Assembly (NCBI RefSeq): GCF_006439025.1
Contig: NZ_RCYZ01000005.1
Span: 62,001 to 126,000 of the forward strand
Reading direction: 5' to 3'
Origin: Hymenobacter nivis
GTDB lineage: Bacteria; Bacteroidota; Bacteroidia; Cytophagales; Hymenobacteraceae
Length of the DNA stretch: 64,000 nt
Within the stretch, counting starts at the first letter, position 1. Every line of letters starts with the position of its first letter. A program made the translations under genes and the position numbers. A model generated the notes under the pieces. That model was not told the DNA's origin, ran no database searches, and saw only the letters and a program-made list of their open reading frames with translations. Below, in pieces: positions 1 through 8,859 of the stretch.

Positions 1-88
1 TGGCGCCGGCTTCGGCCAGCGCTTCGGCCACGGCCCGACCAATGCCTTGCGTGCTGCCACCCACCAGGGCGTGATAAGGAAGGAGCAT
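1..88 (-). CDS. SDR family oxidoreductase, N-terminal fragment at window edge
   Basis: Only the first 29 codons are inside the window; the gene runs off the left edge. The ATG is at 88. The visible N-terminus carries the Rossmann glycine motif GGSTQGIG at residues 9-16, typical of classical short-chain dehydrogenases that bind NAD(P). The substrate cannot be told from this piece. It lies downstream of a truncated AraC regulator on the same strand, separated from it by a strong hairpin. The family call rests on the glycine motif alone. Confidence 0.75.
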   Translation of the reverse strand, partial: MLLPYHALVGGSTQGIGRAVAEALAEAGA

Positions 89-115
89 GTTGTTTAGAAG
101 AAAAGGTTGCTGATT

Positions 116-151
116 AGTGAAATGAGGCCTTGTTTAAGGCCTCATTTCACT
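116..151. terminator. Perfect 16-bp stem hairpin
   Basis: The arms at 116-131 and 136-151 are perfectly complementary (starting AGTGAAATGAGG) around a 4-nt loop. The hairpin sits between the truncated AraC gene and the SDR gene, both on the minus strand. It could terminate the former, or be a member of the long palindromes seen elsewhere in this region. Confidence 0.6.
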
Positions 152-264
152 AAGCCTCTTTCAAACAGAGAAGTTGGTAGTAAGGCCAGCCGGGTGCCAG
201 GAACAGTTTCTACTCGGCGCGTTCGATGACCGGCTTACTGCTCCCGCGAGGCAAAATCGGATGG

Positions 265-627
265 TCACCGGCCCACTATCTTGTAAAAAGTGTTGCTGAA
301 CGAAGCCAAGCTGTTGTAGCCTACGGCGTAGGCTATTTCCGTGACCGTCTGCTTGGTTTGCAGCAGCAGTTCCATGGCCGCCATCATGCGCCGTAGCTTC
401 AAGTACTGCCCGAAAGAGATACTGAGGCACTCTTGAAACAGGCGCGACAAGCTGCGCGGACTGAAGCCGAGCTGCCGAGCCAGCGCGTTCAATTCCAGCA
501 GCTCCCCGATGTGTTCGTACAGGTATCGTAGCACCGGTACCAGGCGCGGGTCTTCGGTAGTGGGCAGCGCCAGCGGGAGCGGATGGTGGCTGATGCGTGG
601 CAGTACGAGCTTGATATTCAATAAGAA
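265..627 (-). pseudogene. AraC-family regulator, 5'-truncated by Tn3-type insertion
   Basis: The readable protein is the C-terminal DNA-binding half of an AraC/XylS regulator: two helix-turn-helix units, including ALARQLGFSPRSLSRLF and EIAYAVGYNSLASFSNTFYK. The reading frame runs upstream straight into the transposon end at 628. The N-terminal effector-binding domain is not on either side of the mobile block, so it was probably deleted. A TTG at 621 could start a short DNA-binding-only protein, but there is no evidence that it is used. The original gene probably regulated the adjacent SDR gene. Confidence 0.75.
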
Positions 628-664
628 GGGTGTTGTTAAACAAATAGGGTAAAACCTCCGACTC
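628..664 (+). repeat. Outer Tn3-type terminal inverted repeat, left
   Basis: 37 bp starting GGGTGTTGTTAAAC. It matches the reverse complement of 9961-9997 at 36 of 37 positions. The tnpA remnant stops 5 bp inside it, the usual arrangement in Tn3-family elements. Confidence 0.85.
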
Positions 665-668
665 GGCC

Positions 669-1310
669 CTACGCCGGTTTGCTTGGCGGCTGCCAGGTAG
701 CAATCAGGTCCATGTCAAACGGGGCTTCGGCCAGCAGGGGGTGGTCGGAGAAGTCGTACTCGCCGTGCAGGTTCAGGTGGCGGTAGGAGAGCACGGCGAA
801 GGGCGAGAGCGTGGCCAGCGTAGCCGCTTGCTGCTCGGGCGGCAGCCGGGCCAGGTGCTGGGAGAGGTGCAGGTAATTCCAGCAGATGATGGCGTTCATC
901 AACAAGCGCTTGCAGGTCTCGGCCACCAGCTGCTCGGAGCGGGTGGCGGCGTGAAACTCCTGGTTGCGGCCGTGCCAGACGGCGTGGGCCAGCCGGTGGG
1001 CGCTCTCGCCCTTGTTGAGCTGCTTCTGGATGCGCTGGCGCAGTTCCACCTGGTCAACGTAGCGCAGCAGGAACTCGGTTTTAACCAGCCGGCCCAGCTC
1101 TTTCAGGGCCCGGTAGAGCGGGTGCTGGCGGGCGTAGGAGTTGAGGCGGCCGAACAGGCGGGAGGCCTCGCTGTGGCGCAGCTTCAGGGTGACGACCAGG
1201 CGCAGGACCTCGTCCCAGTGCCGGGCGATGCGCTCGGGGTCGAGGCGCGCGTCGGGCAGCAGGGTCTGCCCCAGTTGCCGGTGCGTGGCCACCGGCTCCC
1301 AGCTGTAGAG
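669..1310 (-). pseudogene. Tn3-family transposase TnpA, C-terminal remnant
   Basis: About 213 residues match the last fifth of Tn3 transposases, with the same blocks as the intact C-terminus of the TnpA at 4347-7367: LNKGESAHRLAHAVWHG here against LNRGEGRHALARAVFHG there. The two are clearly diverged copies, not a duplication. The frame ends with TAG at 669. It is cut at 1310 by the end of the inner transposon, and the rest of the gene, including the catalytic Asp region, is missing on the other side. It is non-functional, but it identifies the outer repeats as Tn3-type ends. Confidence 0.85.
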
Positions 1311-1348
1311 GGGGTAGCACAAGAGTAGGAACAGAAACTATCGGTAGG
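1311..1348 (+). repeat. Inner Tn3 terminal inverted repeat, left
   Basis: 38-bp repeat starting GGGGTAGCACAAGAG. It pairs with 7363-7400 with one mismatch (G/C at position 34) and interrupts the older tnpA remnant. Confidence 0.9.
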
Positions 1349-1506
1349 GAAAGCTGAGCAGGTAGGCTGTCTCAGAAAACGGCCGTTTTAGCGGCCCACC
1401 TGCCTCGGCTGCTTAGCGCTCTGAAAAGCTACCACAGCTTGTCTCATTTCCTGTTCTCAGTAATCAACGACTCGCTATCTTCGCCCTCGTTGACTTCTTG
1501 AGAAAA
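1349..1506. other. Probable res site of the inner Tn3 element
   Basis: A 158-bp non-coding stretch lies between the left inverted repeat and tnpR, the usual place for the resolvase-binding res site and tnpR promoter. It holds imperfect inverted motifs, such as a self-complementary AAAACGGCCGTTTT near 1376-1389. Subsites I-III cannot be assigned by eye. Confidence 0.45.
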
Positions 1507-2109
1507 ATGGCGATGATTTTCGGCTATGCCCGCGTGAGTACCTCCGACCAGCACCTGCATCTGCAGACTGATGCCTTGCAAGCCTACGGCTGCGTGGAGG
1601 TGGCCCAGGAAAAAGTGTCCTCCGTGAAAGAGCGCCCGGCCCTGCAGCACCTGCTGACGCGGCTGCGGCCCGGCGATACGCTCGTCGTCTGGAAACTCGA
1701 CCGCTTGGGCCGCTCACTCAAAGACCTAGTCACGTTGGTGACGGGCTTTCAGGACGCAGGGATTCACTTCGTCAGCCTGCAGGACCATTTGGACACGACC
1801 ACCGCCCAAGGCCGGCTCATGTTTAACCTGTTTGCCTCGCTGGCCGAGTTTGAGCGCGACCTTATCCGCGAGCGCACCAAAGCGGGGTTGACTGCGGCAA
1901 GGGCCCGGGGCCGGCAGGGCGGGCGGCCCAAAGGCCTCTCCAAAGAAGCCCTGTCCAAAGCCCAGGCGGCCAAAACGCTGTACCTGCAGCAGGACAAAAC
2001 TGTCGCGGAAATCGCCCAGTTGCTCGGGGTCGGTCGGGCCACCATTTACCGCTACCTGGGGCAGCTGGGCGTACCGACGGGCACGCAGGCGGCGCACCAA
2101 ACGACCTGA
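1507..2109 (+). CDS. tnpR: Tn3-type serine resolvase TnpR
   Basis: A 200-residue serine recombinase that resolves cointegrates at res. The N-terminal catalytic domain starts with MAMIFGYARVST, placing the nucleophile Ser at residue 11. Further conserved blocks are KLDRLGRS and FNLFASLAEFERDLIRERT. The C-terminus (about 150-190) is a Hin-type helix-turn-helix with VAEIAQLLGVGRATIYRYL. An in-frame TTG exists at 1498, but the ATG at 1507 gives the standard N-terminus. The gene is intact, in contrast to the broken resolvase at 9302, and is followed after 13 bp by the cargo AraC gene. Confidence 0.93.
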   Translation: MAMIFGYARVSTSDQHLHLQTDALQAYGCVEVAQEKVSSVKERPALQHLLTRLRPGDTLVVWKLDRLGRSLKDLVTLVTGFQDAGIHFVSLQDHLDTTTAQGRLMFNLFASLAEFERDLIRERTKAGLTAARARGRQGGRPKGLSKEALSKAQAAKTLYLQQDKTVAEIAQLLGVGRATIYRYLGQLGVPTGTQAAHQTT

Positions 2110-2122
2110 TACGCGCCTCGTG

Positions 2123-3055
2123 ATGAAGACTTGCTCCCCACCACCGGCTGCCGCTATTTCCCTGCCCGAGTTTGAGCACCGCTACTTAGGAAAGGTGCCG
2201 TCGGTGGGCGGGCTGCAGGCGGGCCAGTTTGCGGCCTATTCTCGCGCTGACTTCGGGCAGGTATCCCTGCCCTACCAGCGGCGCGACTTCTACAAGCTCT
2301 CCTTGCTGACGCGGGGCACCAGCCAGCTGCACCAGGCTACGCGGGGCTGGGCCATTGCCGGGCCGGCCGTAGTGCTCTCGCATCCGCTGGTGCCGCACGC
2401 CTGGGAAACCCTATCGGACGAGCAAAGCGGGTTGTTTTGCCTGTTCACGCCTGAGTTTCTGCACGGCGGGGCGACGGCCGACCAGGCCCTAAGCCCACTG
2501 CTGGCCCTGGGGCGCGACCCGGTCTATGTACTGGAGCCCGGGCAGCTGCCGGCATTTGAATCGTTGTTTAGCCAGCTGCTCACGGAGTTGGGGACCGATT
2601 ACCCGCACCAGGCCACCGTCGTGCGCCACTACCTACACCTGCTGTTGCACCAGCTCCAGCGCCTGCGGGCGCCCGCGCCCAACTTCGTGCACCCTACCGC
2701 CGCCGACCGGCTCGCCGCCCTGTTTCTGGAGCTGCTGGCCCGGCAGTTTCCGGTAGCCCGGCCCGACCAGCCACTGCAGCTGCGCGCCCCCCAGGATTTT
2801 GCCCCACTGCTGGGCGTACACGTCAACTACCTCAACCGGGCCGTGCGGGCCGTGACGGGCAAAACCACTACCGCCCACCTGGCCGAGTGGCGGCTGGCGG
2901 AAGCGCGGCGCCTGCTGCAGCACACGCCGTGGTCCTTGACCGATATTGCCGAAGCGCTCGGCTTTGCGTACCCCACTCACTTTCACAATTTCTTCAAGCA
3001 CCACACCGGCCTCACCCCGCAGCAAGTCCGTCAGCCCCAGGCCCTGGTGGTTTGA
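2123..3055 (+). CDS. AraC-family regulator, transposon cargo
   Basis: A full-length AraC/XylS regulator of 310 residues (GTG at 2120 is an alternative start). Residues about 15-170 form the cupin-like effector-binding part, with RRDFYKLSLLTRG and HPLVPHAWE. The C-terminal 100 residues carry two helix-turn-helix units, including LLGVHVNYLNRAVRAVTGK and DIAEALGFAYPTHFHNFFK. It lies between tnpR and an aldo-keto reductase on the same strand, and it probably controls the reductase. The effector is unknown. Its placement between the resolvase and transposase genes marks it as passenger DNA. Confidence 0.9.
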   Translation: MKTCSPPPAAAISLPEFEHRYLGKVPSVGGLQAGQFAAYSRADFGQVSLPYQRRDFYKLSLLTRGTSQLHQATRGWAIAGPAVVLSHPLVPHAWETLSDEQSGLFCLFTPEFLHGGATADQALSPLLALGRDPVYVLEPGQLPAFESLFSQLLTELGTDYPHQATVVRHYLHLLLHQLQRLRAPAPNFVHPTAADRLAALFLELLARQFPVARPDQPLQLRAPQDFAPLLGVHVNYLNRAVRAVTGKTTTAHLAEWRLAEARRLLQHTPWSLTDIAEALGFAYPTHFHNFFKHHTGLTPQQVRQPQALVV

Positions 3056-3107
3056 ATTTCGTAGCCCTTGGGTGCAAATCGGTTATGTAGCCCCTGCGGG
3101 TGCGCCG

Positions 3108-3116
3108 GACCTTTGC
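3108..3116 (+). promoter_or_regulatory. Candidate -7 box for the aldo-keto reductase gene
   Basis: GACCTTTGC, 36 bp before the ATG at 3153, resembles the Bacteroidota -7 element TAnnTTTG. The same string occurs just upstream of the LRR-kinase gene at 44430. It suggests the reductase has its own promoter in addition to any readthrough from the regulator gene. Confidence 0.4.
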
Positions 3117-3152
3117 ACGGCCGGGTGCTACATTTCCCCGGCGCTACGTCGT

Positions 3153-4175
3153 ATGCAGTATCGCTTGCTGGGCCAGACCGGCTTGAAGGTGTCGGCCCTG
3201 TGCCTGGGCACCATGACCTTTGGGGGCAAAGGCCGCTCGGCCGTCACCGGGGCCCTCGACCAGACGGCCGCCGATGAGTTGCTGCGCCGGGCCGTGGCCG
3301 CTGGGGTCAACTTTATCGACACGGCCAACGTGTACTCCGAGGGCTTGTCGGAGGAAATTACCGGCCAGGCCATCCGCAACCTGGGCCTGGACCGCGACTC
3401 GTTGGTGCTGGCCACTAAAGTGCGGGGCAAAATGGGCGAAGGCCCCAACGACTTAGGACTTACGCGCAAGCACATCATGCAGCAGGCCGAAGCCAGCCTC
3501 AAGCGCCTGAATACCGACTACCTCGACCTCTACCAGCTGCACGCCTACGACCCGCTCACGCCGCTGGACGAAACCTTGCGGGCGCTCGATGACCTCGTGC
3601 GCCAGGGCAAGGTGCGCTACATTGGGGCCAGCAACCTGGCCGCCTGGCAGCTGATGAAGGCCCTGGCCACGGCCGATAGCCGCCAGCTGGAGCGTTTCGC
3701 CTCGCTGCAGGCCTACTATACCATCGCCGGCCGGGACCTGGAGCGCGAAATGGTGCCGCTGCTACTTGACCAAAAGGTGGGCCTGCTGGTATGGAGCCCG
3801 CTGGCCGGCGGCCTGCTCTCAGGCAAGTACACCCGCGATGGCCAAAACCAGGAAGGCGGCCGCCGCGACCGGCTCGACTTTCCCCTCGTCGACCGCAACC
3901 GGGCCTTCAATGTCCTCGACGTGCTACACCCGCTGGCCGAAACCAAAGGTGCCACTGTGGCCCAACTCGCCTTGGCCTGGCTGCTGCACCAGCCGGTAGT
4001 AAGCAGCGTCATCATGGGGGCTACCAAGCCCGAGCAGCTCGACGCCAACCTGGCCGCCGTGGACGTGACGTTCACGCCGGAGGAGTTGCGCCATCTCGAA
4101 GAGGTCAGCCAACTGCCGGCTGAATACCCCGGCTGGATGCTCAACTACACCACCAGCGACCGCACCATCAGCTAA
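3153..4175 (+). CDS. Aldo/keto reductase, transposon cargo
   Basis: A 340-residue NADPH-dependent aldo/keto reductase with a TIM-barrel fold. It starts MQYRLLGQTGLKVSALCLG. The catalytic tetrad is visible: Asp and Tyr in FIDTANVYSEG, Lys in LATKVRGKMG and His in LYQLHAYDP. The cofactor-binding C-terminal part contains SSVIMGATKPEQLDANL. The open frame extends upstream over the AraC gene, but the ATG at 3153 gives the family N-terminus. The likely role is reduction of reactive aldehydes or ketones, induced through the neighbouring AraC protein. The substrate is unknown. Confidence 0.93.
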   Translation: MQYRLLGQTGLKVSALCLGTMTFGGKGRSAVTGALDQTAADELLRRAVAAGVNFIDTANVYSEGLSEEITGQAIRNLGLDRDSLVLATKVRGKMGEGPNDLGLTRKHIMQQAEASLKRLNTDYLDLYQLHAYDPLTPLDETLRALDDLVRQGKVRYIGASNLAAWQLMKALATADSRQLERFASLQAYYTIAGRDLEREMVPLLLDQKVGLLVWSPLAGGLLSGKYTRDGQNQEGGRRDRLDFPLVDRNRAFNVLDVLHPLAETKGATVAQLALAWLLHQPVVSSVIMGATKPEQLDANLAAVDVTFTPEELRHLEEVSQLPAEYPGWMLNYTTSDRTIS

Positions 4176-4346
4176 CGGGCAGGCCCGGTGCCGGTTGCCT
4201 CCTGACACCTGTCGGTCTGGGGCGAACAATGAAAAGGGCCGGCCGCTTATTTCACCCTGGATTCGGTCAGGTTACCAGACCGAGCGGGAAGCGAGCGGCT
4301 GGCCCGAATAGGGCCGCCGCCAGCGGGGACACGCGACTACAGGACA

Positions 4347-7300
4347 ATGCCGGTAGAATTTCTGAGCGACGAGCAGGCGGCCCGCTATGGGCGCTACCAG
4401 ACGGACCCTAGCCCGGAACAACTGGCCCGTTTCTTTTACCTGAGTCCGCAGGACCTACAGTTTCTGGCCGACTACCGCCGGGCGTACACCCAACTCGGGT
4501 GTGCTGTGCAGTTGTGTACACTCCGGTTTTTAGGCACGTTTCTGCCCATCCCTACCTAGGTGCCGGCCGTCGTGGTGGCCACCTTGGCGCAGCAGCTTCA
4601 GGTAGGCACTGACGCGTGGCCTGCGCGGTATACCCGCCCAAATACGCTCTCGGACCACCAGGCCCGCATTGTGGCGTACCTGGGCTTTGCGGCCTATGGG
4701 GGCCGGCAAGCATTCCGCCTCACGCGCTGGCTCTACGCGCAGGTCCTCACCAGCACCGTGCGGCCCAGTGTGCTCTTTGATTTGGCGACCGCGCACTTGG
4801 TGGCCCAGCGCGTCGTGCTGCCCGGCGTGACGGTGCTGGCCCGCCTGATTGCGCGGGTCCGCGAGCGTACGGGCCGTCACCTGTACCACCAACTCCGCAA
4901 CCGGTTGAACCCGGTACAGCAAGAGGCCTTGGAATCGCTGTTGCTGGTAGCGCCTGGCCAGCGACTCACCCGACTGGAAACGTTGCGCACCGCGCCGACC
5001 CGCGTTTCCAGTCCCGCTCTGGTGGCCGCGTTGGGACGGCTGGAGCACGTGCGCGCCCTCGGCGTAGGGGGCATTTCACTGCACGACCTGCCCGAAGCCC
5101 GAGTGGTGCGGCTGGCCCGCCACGCCCAAGTGGCCTGGGGGCAGACGTTGGCGCGGATGGGAGAAGAACGCCGCCTGGCCACCCTGCTAGCCTTCGCCCA
5201 GGCCCTTGAACGCACGGCCACTGACGATGTGCTCGACCTCTTCGACGGGCTGCTGACAGCGCTCGCCCTACGGGGCGAAACCAAGCGCCGCCGCCAGCGG
5301 CTGCGCTCCCTGAAGGATTTGGACCACGCCGCGCTGGTCTTGCAACAGGCCGTGCGCATGATGTTGGACGAATCCGTGCCCGAAGCCCAGATTCGGGCAC
5401 AGGTGCTGAGCCGCATTGGCGAAGCCTCCTTGCGAGAAGCAGCCGACGCGGTGCAGGCGCTGGCCAGTCCCGCCGACGACCCCCGGTTCCAAGCCCTGAG
5501 TGGTAGCTACGCGACCGTACGCCGGTTTCTGCTGGCCCTGCTGAACGGAATTGCGTTGGAAGGTTCCCCCTCGGCCAAACCCCTGCTCGATGCCTGGTAC
5601 TTTTTACGAGCCCAGGAAGCAGGTGGGCGGTGCCGGCCCAAATGGGGGACTGCGCCCCGCACCTTTGTGCCCAAAAGCTGGGCGCGGCAGGTGTTTGCCA
5701 GTCGAGACGAGGTGAACCCCGCCGCGTACACGCTCTGCGTGCTGGACCGCCTACACCAGGCGTTGCGCCGTCGAGAAGTGTTTGTGACGACGAGTGAGCG
5801 CTACGGCGACCCGCGCGCGGAAATGCTACGCGGCGAGGACTGGGACGCGGCGCGTGAATCGGTGGCGCGGGCGCTGGGCCGTTCGCTCGACCCGGCCCTG
5901 GAACTGGCGCGGCTCCAAGCGCAGCTGCGGTCGGCCTATGCGGACGTTCGCGAGGCCCTGCCCCACAATACGGCGCTGCACGTGTTGCAGCACGACGGCT
6001 TGCCCTACGTGCGGGTAAGCCCGTTACCCGCCCAGGAAGAACCCGAAAGCTTGCTGCAACTGCGGACGCAGCTTACCCAGCAGTTGCCCCACGTGGAACT
6101 GGCGGCGCTGCTGCTGGAGGTGAACGCGTTCACGGGATTTGCCGACGCTTTTACCCACGTGGCCGACGGCCAAAGCAAAGCGGCCGATTTACCACTGAGC
6201 ATCTGCGCGGTGCTGCTGGCCCAGGCGTGTAATATTGGCCTCAAGGCCGTGGCGCGGGCCGAGGTACCGGCCCTCACCTTGCCCCGCTTGTCCTGGGTGC
6301 AGCAAAACTATGTGCGCGTGGAAACGCTCACCGCTGCCAACGCCCGGTTGGTGGACGGCCAGGCGCAATTACCCCTGGCCCAGGCCTGGGGTGGCGGAGA
6401 AGTCGCCTCGGCCGACGGGATGCGCTTCGTCGTGCCCGTGCGCACGCTGCACGCCGGGTGGAACCGCAAATACTACGGCTCCCAGCGCGGGGTGACCTAC
6501 TACAACTTCACCGGCGACCAGTTCACCGGCTTCCACGGCATCGTCATTCCCGGTACGCTGCGCGACTCCCTGTTCATCCTGGCCGGGCTGCTGGAACAGC
6601 AAACCAACCTAGACCCACGTGAAATCATGGCTGATACCCACGGCTCCAGCGAGGTAGTCTTTGGCCTGTTCGCCTTATTAGGCTACCGTTTCAGCCCCCG
6701 CTTAGCGGACCTCGCCGACCAACGGTTCTGGCGCCTCAGCAAGGACGACGATTATGGTTCCCTCAACGAAGTAAGCCGGCACGTCGTCAACGCCCGGCTC
6801 ATCTATGACCATTGGGAGGATATGTTGCGGCTGGCCGGCTCCCTCAAGCTAGGCCGGGTGAAAGCCACGGCGGTAATGCGCACCTTGCAGCGGGCGGGGT
6901 CGCTCTCGGGCCTGGGCCGGGCGGTGGCCGAACTGGGCCGGGTGGAAAAAACGCGCTACCTGTTAGCCTACGTCCACGACGAGGCCTACCGGCGGCGCAT
7001 CCTGGTGCAGCTCAACCGCGGCGAGGGCCGCCACGCGCTGGCCCGCGCCGTTTTTCACGGCAAGAAAGGCGAGCTGCGCCAGCGCTATCGCGAGGGAATG
7101 GAGGACCAACTCGGGGCGCTGGGCCTGGTCGTAAACGCCCTGGTGCTGTGGAATACGCGCTATTTGCAACAAGCATTAGAGCGGTGGCAGGAAACGGAGG
7201 AGCACGTAAACCCGGAGGATGTGGCCCGCCTCTCGCCCTTGCTGCATGAACACGTGAATATGCTGGGCCGCTACGATTTTACGCTGCCCGAATCTGTTGC

Positions 7301-7367
7301 GGCTGGGCAACTGCGTCCCTTGCGCACCCTCACACCCTGGGAAGCATCGCTTGGTGAATGGGCCTAG
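4347..7367 (+). pseudogene. tnpA: Tn3-family transposase TnpA with in-frame amber codon
   Basis: The frame encodes a full-length Tn3 transposase of 1006 codons, the usual family size, but codon 71 is TAG (4557-4559). The first 70 codons (MPVEFLSDEQAARYGRY onwards) are the N-terminal DNA-binding DUF4158 region. From GTG at 4560 the same frame continues for 935 residues. The catalytic core is intact by eye, with IMADTHGSSEVVFGL around the first catalytic Asp (about residue 763) and LNRGEGRHALARAVFHG near the C-terminus. A single substitution explains the damage. Reinitiation at GTG would give a protein lacking part of the end-binding domain. The stop codon lies inside the right inverted repeat. 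Confidence 0.9.
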
Positions 7368-7400
7368 CGATAGTTTCTGTTCCTACTCTTGTGCTACCCC
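7363..7400 (-). repeat. Inner Tn3 terminal inverted repeat, right
   Basis: 38 bp, the reverse complement of 1311-1348 with one mismatch. It ends GTGCTACCCC at 7400 and overlaps the tnpA stop. Confidence 0.9.
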
Positions 7401-7409
7401 TAACCGGAC

Positions 7410-7439
7410 GACTCGGAGGTTTTACCCTATTTGTTTAAC
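7410..7439 (-). repeat. Third copy of the outer Tn3 end, terminally truncated
   Basis: 30 bp (GACTCGGAGGTTTTACCCTA onwards) are identical to 9961-9990. The last seven bases that complete the repeat at 9997 (AACACCC) are replaced by GCCACCT, so this end has lost its extreme terminus. It lies 9 bp beyond the inner transposon. Confidence 0.8.
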
Positions 7440-7587
7440 GCCACCTAAATTACCTATATAATTATAATTTTTTTATATACTATGCGCCGTATGGGGTCTC
7501 TTTCGGAGCCAGCAGCCTATAGAAGAAAGCCCGCGGTCTGGTTGAGAAAAACGATTTCTCCAGCCAAACGCTAGCAGCTCAACAGCG

Positions 7588-8469
7588 CTAGCTTTCTTCT
7601 GCTTTTGCGAACCCAACTGATTCACGAAAAAACTGCGGCGATACGGCCGTATTTTTCTTGAAGAAGCGGCTGAAATAGTATTCATCCCCGAAGCCCAGCG
7701 CGAAGGCGATAGCCTTGACGGATTGACTGGTTAGGTACAGTTCGCGCTTGGCCTCCATAATGATTCGCTCCGTGATGAGTTGGCTGAGCGTCTTCTGATA
7801 ATGGGACTTGACTAGGCGCGTTAGGCTTCGGGCGGGAACTCGTAACAGGTCGGCATACTCCCCGGCCGTGTGCAGGTGGCGGTAGTGCGTATTAATGGCA
7901 TCTTGAAGTTGCTGCAGGAGCCAGGGCTCCCGGCCAGACGGGTTCTGCTCGGTGCCTAACGCGGGCTGTGCAGTACGAATACGGATAGCTTTCAGCAAAA
8001 AGAGCTTCAGATATAATACGATGGACTCTTGTTGTGCTACCTCTTGACGCCGTACTTCCTCTTGCATCACAGCTGCCAGGGCGGCAAATTCACGCACCGC
8101 CTCTGTTGTAACCGGGAAGAAGGGCGGCTCAAAAATTGTGTTGAACAAGATGCCATTGCTAGCTACCTCCTGCTGATGCCGGTAGATGCAGAAAAAGTCG
8201 GCATGAAAATCCAGGACCAGGCCCGCTACAGCGGTGCTGGCTTGGATAGTGTAAGGTTGGTAAGGGCCAAAACAACACAGCGTACTGCCAGCAAACAGGT
8301 AGGTGGCAAAGTTGGCGCGTATCTCGCCGCTGCCCTGCGTAAGCAGAATGAGGGAGTAATAATTATTGCGTTGTAAGTAATTAAACGGGGTGTCGTCGCT
8401 AAAGGAGTAGCTTCGAAACGCTAATTCACCCGTGTGCGGATGAGTTAGCAGGAGACAGTCAATCGCCAT
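7588..8469 (-). CDS. AraC-family transcriptional regulator
   Basis: A 293-residue AraC regulator counted from ATG at 8469; the frame also opens at TTG 8496. The N-terminal half is a cupin-type sensor (LQRNNYYSLILLTQGSG). The C-terminus has the two helix-turn-helix motifs, including YADLLRVPARSLTRLVKSHY and AIAFALGFGDEYYFSRFFKK. The gene follows a small monooxygenase gene on the same strand, separated from it by a very strong hairpin, and the two probably form a regulator/enzyme pair. An AT-rich stretch (7450-7490) lies between this gene's stop and the transposon end. Confidence 0.88.
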   Translation of the reverse strand: MAIDCLLLTHPHTGELAFRSYSFSDDTPFNYLQRNNYYSLILLTQGSGEIRANFATYLFAGSTLCCFGPYQPYTIQASTAVAGLVLDFHADFFCIYRHQQEVASNGILFNTIFEPPFFPVTTEAVREFAALAAVMQEEVRRQEVAQQESIVLYLKLFLLKAIRIRTAQPALGTEQNPSGREPWLLQQLQDAINTHYRHLHTAGEYADLLRVPARSLTRLVKSHYQKTLSQLITERIIMEAKRELYLTSQSVKAIAFALGFGDEYYFSRFFKKNTAVSPQFFRESVGFAKAEES

Positions 8470-8512
8470 CGCGTGAGAAGAATAGCAGCTAGCCAACTGG
8501 ACTAACTGCCCG

Positions 8513-8562
8513 CCAGCCCCTAAAGCGACCTATGCCCAGGCATAGGTCGCTTTAGGGGCTGG
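8513..8562. terminator. 24-bp perfect stem hairpin
   Basis: Arms 8513-8536 and 8539-8562 (CCAGCCCCTAAAGCGACC onwards) are perfectly complementary around a 2-nt loop. It begins 3 bp after the stop of the monooxygenase gene (minus strand) and lies 43 bp before the AraC start, so it should terminate the former and insulate the latter. Confidence 0.75.
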
Positions 8563-8565
8563 TAA

Positions 8566-8859
8566 TTATTTGGCAGCCAAGATAGCTACTTGTTCAATGA
8601 CAGGCGGCACGGCCAGCAAGTCGGCCGCATGGGCCATCAACGCAGCGGCAATAGGGCCGTTCAGATGCGCCTGCCGGCCTGCTTCATCCGGAAAGGTATC
8701 AAAGATACCGAAGGTGGCCGGCGCCAGCTGAATAGCATACCAGGTTATGGTAGCCGGCTCTTGCTGAGCCAGGGGCAGAGCGCCCGTCAAAAAATCGAGT
8801 ACTGCCTGCTCTTTACCGGGCTTCGCTTCGAGCCGGACCAGCAATCCTACATTCTTCAT
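8566..8859 (-). CDS. Antibiotic-biosynthesis-monooxygenase (ABM) domain protein
   Basis: A 97-residue single-domain protein of the ABM/YgiN dimeric alpha-beta barrel type. Visible features are the N-terminal strand MKNVGLLVRLEAKPGKEQAV, the central ATITWYAIQLAPATFGIFDTF and the helix LNGPIAAALMAHAADLL. Members act as cofactor-independent quinol oxidases or as heme or aromatic monooxygenases. The exact reaction cannot be read from the sequence. It sits next to an AraC regulator within a mobile block rich in redox genes. Confidence 0.85.
   Translation of the reverse strand: MKNVGLLVRLEAKPGKEQAVLDFLTGALPLAQQEPATITWYAIQLAPATFGIFDTFPDEAGRQAHLNGPIAAALMAHAADLLAVPPVIEQVAILAAK

Larger units (their letters stand above)
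1311..7400. mobile_element. Inner Tn3-family transposon with AraC/aldo-keto reductase cargo
   Basis: The 38-bp ends at 1311-1348 and 7363-7400 start GGGGTAGCACAAGAGTAGGA and match at 37 of 38 positions. This is the canonical length and the GGGG start of Tn3-family repeats. The order is left end, presumed res region, tnpR, AraC regulator, aldo-keto reductase, tnpA, right end overlapping the tnpA stop. Flanking pentamers (tagag and taacc) differ, so the original 5-bp target duplication has been lost, probably by a deletion next to the right end. The transposase has one nonsense codon, so the copy may be immobile unless helped in trans. Confidence 0.9.

Noticed and set aside
161..703. Minus-strand frame spanning the transposon end
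   Set aside because: It overlaps the AraC remnant in another frame, has no domain and crosses the insertion boundary.
741..1328. Plus-strand open frame opposite the tnpA remnant
   Set aside because: It is the antisense of a clear Tn3 TnpA C-terminus. Its Val/Gly/Gln-rich composition is typical of a shadow frame in GC-rich DNA.
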